This document shows, in pieces, positions 61,567 to 64,000 of a stretch of DNA of 64,000 bases. The translations under genes and the position numbers were made by a program. Position 1 is the first letter of the stretch. Each line of letters starts with the position of its first letter. The stretch spans positions 1 to 64,000 of the forward strand of contig NZ_NIPW01000024.1 of assembly GCF_002196855.1 (NCBI RefSeq), written 5' to 3'. The notes beneath the pieces are model-generated. The model worked only from the letters and a program-made list of their open reading frames with translations. It was not told the DNA's origin and did no database searches. This DNA comes from Haematobacter genomosp. 1 (GTDB lineage Bacteria > Pseudomonadota > Alphaproteobacteria > Rhodobacterales > Rhodobacteraceae).

Positions 61567-62331
61567 TCAGCTGTAGGTGAAGGCCTCCCCGAGATAGACG
61601 CGTCGCACGTCGGGGTTGCTGACCACCTCTGCCGCCGTGCCGCTCATCAGCACGGTTCCATCATGGAGGATATAGGCGCGATCGACGATTTCCAGTGTCT
61701 CGCGTACGTTATGGTCGGTGATGAGCACGCCGATGCCCCGCGCGCTCAGATCCTTCACCAGATCCCGGATATCGGAAATGGAGATCGGATCGACCCCAGC
61801 GAAGGGTTCGTCCAGCAGCAGGTAACGGGGATTGGCCGCGAGGCTCCGCGCGATCTCCACCCGCCGACGCTCCCCACCCGACAGGGCGAGCGCGGGCGAA
61901 TTGCGCAGATGGGTGATGGAGAATTCCGAGAGCAGCTCCTCCAGCCGTTCGCGGCGGCGGTGGCGGTGCTTCTCCGAGATCTCCAGAATGGCGAGGATGT
62001 TGTCCTCCACCGACAGGCCGCGGAAGATCGACATCTCCTGCGGCAGATAACCGATGCCAAGCCGCGCGCGGCGATACATCGGCAGGCCGGAGGCATCCCG
62101 CCCGTCGATGATGACCTCGCCCCCGTCGGCCATGACCAGACCGGCGATGGCGTAGAAACAGGTGGTCTTGCCGGAGCCGTTCGGACCGAGCAGCCCGACC
62201 ACCTCCCCGCGGGCGAGGTGGAGGGAAACATCGCGGATGATCGTGCGCTTGCCATAGCTCTTGCGCAGGCCACGCACGACAAGTCCGCTGGGCGAGGCCG
62301 GCTGCGGCGGTGTGGGGCGGGGCATCCGCAT
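61567..62331 (-). CDS. lptB: LPS export ABC transporter ATPase LptB
   Basis: Cytoplasmic ATPase powering LPS extraction by LptFG. It has 254 residues. Walker A GPNGSGKTTCFYAI, LptB-type IGYLPQEMSIFRGLSVEDNI, signature ALSGGERRRVEIARSLA, Walker B YLLLDEPFAGVDP and switch LITDHNVRETL are all canonical. Its first ATG shares a base with the lptA TGA, a second ATG lies two codons in. It belongs to the lptC-lptA-lptB run. Confidence 0.96.
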   Translation of the reverse strand: MRMPRPTPPQPASPSGLVVRGLRKSYGKRTIIRDVSLHLARGEVVGLLGPNGSGKTTCFYAIAGLVMADGGEVIIDGRDASGLPMYRRARLGIGYLPQEMSIFRGLSVEDNILAILEISEKHRHRRRERLEELLSEFSITHLRNSPALALSGGERRRVEIARSLAANPRYLLLDEPFAGVDPISISDIRDLVKDLSARGIGVLITDHNVRETLEIVDRAYILHDGTVLMSGTAAEVVSNPDVRRVYLGEAFTYS

Positions 62332-62891
62332 CAGCGGTTGCTCCGGCCGGATGAGGGGCGGGATGGGGTGCCGGGCGGGTTGCCGGACTGGATGACGGTG
62401 CGGACGCGCCCCTCCATCCGGCCCGTGCCGCTGCCCACATTGACGACGAGACGCTGGCCGGTGATCGTGCTTCCCGCCTGCGTGACGACGACGCTGCCGG
62501 TCATGACGATCTGGTCCTCAGCCATGGTATAGACGGCCTCCGCCCCCTGAACGCCAAGGTCGCCGGAGGCGATGAGCACGTTGCCGGTCGCGTGGATGGT
62601 GGAAATACCGCCCTCCGCCCCGTCCGCTCCCGCGGCATAGGTCGCCTCCACCCGGTCGGCGCTCATCCGCGTGGTGCCCTGCGTCACCACCACATCGCCG
62701 GTAAAGACCGCAGTGCCCTTGGCCTGATCCACCTCGAGCTGGTTGGAGGTGATCTCCACCGGCTGGCCCGGATCCTGCTTCATCTCGTTGAACTGGAGGC
62801 CCACGCCCTGCGCGAGGACGGGCTGGCTCAGGAGAGGGGCGAGCGGGAGGAGCAGTAACGCGCCGAGAGCCGCGCGCAGGACAAGGGTCAT
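62331..62891 (-). CDS. lptA: LPS transport periplasmic protein LptA (OstA-like)
   Basis: Periplasmic bridge carrying LPS from the inner to the outer membrane. It has 186 residues. A Sec signal (MTLVLRAALGALLLLPLAPL ... VLAQ) is followed by the OstA_N beta-jellyroll: PVEITSNQLEVDQAKGTAVF, TGDVVVTQGTTRMSADRVEA and the repeated GNVLIASGD / GSVVVTQAG turns. It overlaps lptC by 4 bp (ATGA) and lptB by one base. Confidence 0.93.
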   Translation of the reverse strand: MTLVLRAALGALLLLPLAPLLSQPVLAQGVGLQFNEMKQDPGQPVEITSNQLEVDQAKGTAVFTGDVVVTQGTTRMSADRVEATYAAGADGAEGGISTIHATGNVLIASGDLGVQGAEAVYTMAEDQIVMTGSVVVTQAGSTITGQRLVVNVGSGTGRMEGRVRTVIQSGNPPGTPSRPSSGRSNR

Positions 62892-63556
62892 GGGGTCTTC
62901 CTCTCCTCGGGAGCCTTTGGCTGATACACTATCCGCACGCCTTCGGTGAAAACCAGCCGGTAGTTTTCGCCTCCGCCGTCTCCCCCGGTTTTCTGGCGGA
63001 AGACCTGCATCGCCCCGGCCTGCAGCGTGCCGAGCGGGCCGCGCCCGTCCACGGGGCCGGTGGCGTCGAGCTGGCCCACGTCAAGAAGCGCCGTGACGGT
63101 GGGGGCATGCATCTCGTATCCGTCGGACCGGTTGACATCCACGCCGCCGCTCAGCCGGAGGGTCTTGGCGCCTGTATCGACGATCCCCGTCGGGGCGGTC
63201 ACGACAGTCTCCGCGCCGCCCGGTTCCTCCAGCCGCGCGAGCACGTTTTCCGCTGTCGCATGGCCCGGATCCTCCCGGTCGGGCCGGGCGGTATAGGCGG
63301 CGATGGTGACCATCGTGCCGTCGGAGGTCATCCCGGCATAGGTCGGATTGGTGATCCGCTGATCGCGGATCAGCGCCTCCACATCCAGATTGGCCTCTGC
63401 AAAGGGAATGCCGGAATTCGGGTCGATCCGGTGGGAGATCAGGAAGATGGTCGACAGGATGCCGAGCGCCACGAGAGGCAGGATGACCTTCGCCCAGGCG
63501 ACGAAGCGGGAATAGGTGATCCTGCGGGTCGCGCGGGCGGCGGCGGCCTCTGTCAT
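62888..63556 (-). CDS. lptC: LPS export protein LptC
   Basis: Single-span inner-membrane protein that passes LPS from LptBFG to LptA. It has 222 residues. One membrane helix (FVAWAKVILPLVALGILSTI) is followed by a periplasmic beta-jellyroll domain (GTMVTIAAYTARPD, GAKTLRLSGGVDVNRSDGYE) typical of LptC/YrbK. It starts 4 bp after kdsD ends, so the whole Kdo/LPS-export set is one operon. Confidence 0.9.
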   Translation of the reverse strand: MTEAAAARATRRITYSRFVAWAKVILPLVALGILSTIFLISHRIDPNSGIPFAEANLDVEALIRDQRITNPTYAGMTSDGTMVTIAAYTARPDREDPGHATAENVLARLEEPGGAETVVTAPTGIVDTGAKTLRLSGGVDVNRSDGYEMHAPTVTALLDVGQLDATGPVDGRGPLGTLQAGAMQVFRQKTGGDGGGENYRLVFTEGVRIVYQPKAPEERKTP

Positions 63557-63560
63557 TGCC

Positions 63561-64000
63561 TCACACCACGCCCGCGCGGAGGCAGTCCTGAATGTGGATG
63601 AGGCCCACCGGGTTGCGGCTGCCCTCCGGCTCCACTACGAAGAGCACGGTGATGCGCCGGTCCTGCATCACCGCCAGCGCGCGCTCCGCCAGCGCGTCGG
63701 GGCCGATGGTGCGGGGGGCAGGGGTCATCACCTGGTCCGCGCGCCTGTCCAGCAGTCCGGCCATGTGGCGGCGCAGGTCGCCGTCGGTGATAATGCCGGC
63801 GAGGGTGCCGTCCGCCTCCGTCACCCCGGTGACGCCGAAGCCGAGCCGGCTCATCGTCAGGAGTGCATCCGACATGGGCGCGTCGCGCGGGACGAGCGGG
63901 AGATCGGTGTGCATGAGGTCGCGCACCTTCAGCAGCCGCGCGCCGAGCTTGCCGCCGGGATGGAAGACGCGGAAATTCTCCGCCGTGAAATGCCGGTGTT
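63561..64000 (-). CDS. kdsD: Arabinose-5-phosphate isomerase (Kdo pathway), C-terminal part
   Basis: First committed enzyme of Kdo synthesis (ribulose-5-P to arabinose-5-P). Only the C-terminal 145 residues lie in the window; the frame is open through the edge and reads ENFRVFHPGGKLGARLLKVR, the conserved KdsD junction between the SIS domain and the CBS pair. Two CBS domains follow (MSDALLTMSRLGFGVTGVTE ... IITDGDLRRHMAGLL; and ALAVMQDRRITVLFVVE ... LIHIQDCLRAGVV). The SIS domain with catalytic residues lies outside. A GTG at 63926 is not the true start. Confidence 0.92.
   Translation of the reverse strand, partial: HRHFTAENFRVFHPGGKLGARLLKVRDLMHTDLPLVPRDAPMSDALLTMSRLGFGVTGVTEADGTLAGIITDGDLRRHMAGLLDRRADQVMTPAPRTIGPDALAERALAVMQDRRITVLFVVEPEGSRNPVGLIHIQDCLRAGVV

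Noticed and set aside
63561-63926. Short CBS-domain protein starting at the GTG near 63926
   Set aside because: The frame continues to the window edge with the conserved KdsD sequence FHPGGKLGARLL, so it is the C-terminus of kdsD cut by the window, not a separate or broken gene.

Overview
The window is a GC-rich (mostly 65-72% G+C) chromosomal segment of an alphaproteobacterium, very probably a Rhodobacteraceae member (Paracoccus/Rhodobacter-like). Pointers are class I lysyl-tRNA synthetase, a CDP-choline-type phosphatidylcholine synthase, the FlaF/FlbT flagellar regulators, a DUF1127 microprotein, a zinc-type adenylate kinase, and the order kdsD-lptC-lptA-lptB-rpoN-hpf-ptsN. No tRNA, rRNA, CRISPR array, insertion sequence or prophage is visible. 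Nearly all of it is coding, with many 4-bp ATGA or GTGA start/stop overlaps that indicate operons.

Layout. 0-2.6 kb: peptide/opine ABC uptake genes (C-terminal half of a fused two-domain ATPase at the edge, plus a Tat-type binding protein). 2.9-7.3 kb: ettA, nadD, a PBP4-type dacB and a TerB-like gene. 7.6-9.7 kb: class I lysS and a flavin-binding HugZ/PNPOx-like gene. 10-14.7 kb: acs-adk-MFS, which looks like an acetate-activation unit with its own AMP-recycling enzyme. 14.7-21.1 kb: truA, ycjX-ycjF, ileS. 21.2-27.7 kb: pcs, xerC, DUF484, an APH(6)-like kinase, a transaldolase and priA. 27.8-30.4 kb: msrA, a P-loop kinase lacking the Walker lysine, prmA, DUF1127. 30.8-38.2 kb: ruvCAB, a pair of ABC half-exporters and an RNA m5U methyltransferase. 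38.3-40.6 kb: an envelope group (two L,D-transpeptidase-fold proteins, a CAP lipoprotein and a 64-residue secreted microprotein). 40.6-44.9 kb: hemH, a BioC/NDUFAF5-like methyltransferase, comF, grxC, a nitrilase-family amidase and a MarR regulator.

44.9-50.7 kb is a flagellar block of visibly lower G+C: flgD and fliK on the minus strand, then a rod-binding FlgJ-like protein, a FlgN-like chaperone, flagellin, flaF, flbT and a DUF1217 protein on the plus strand. It is bordered by a MltB-type lytic transglycosylase. 52.1-55.7 kb carries rnr and dapE. 56.3-64 kb is an envelope-sugar and LPS-export region: cysQ-kdsB, galU, then on the minus strand kdsD-lptC-lptA-lptB-rpoN-hpf-ptsN. Together these make CMP-Kdo and UDP-glucose, export LPS and link this to PTS-Ntr and sigma-54.

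The window is dominated by housekeeping genes. I did not find a complete unknown system. The best leads are the acs-adk-MFS unit with its MFS periplasmic insertion, the lysine-less P-loop kinase, the TTTAC repeats upstream of acs, CtrA-like paired sites and a leader hairpin in the flagellar block, and a shared ATGCAT double start codon between comF and its divergent neighbour.
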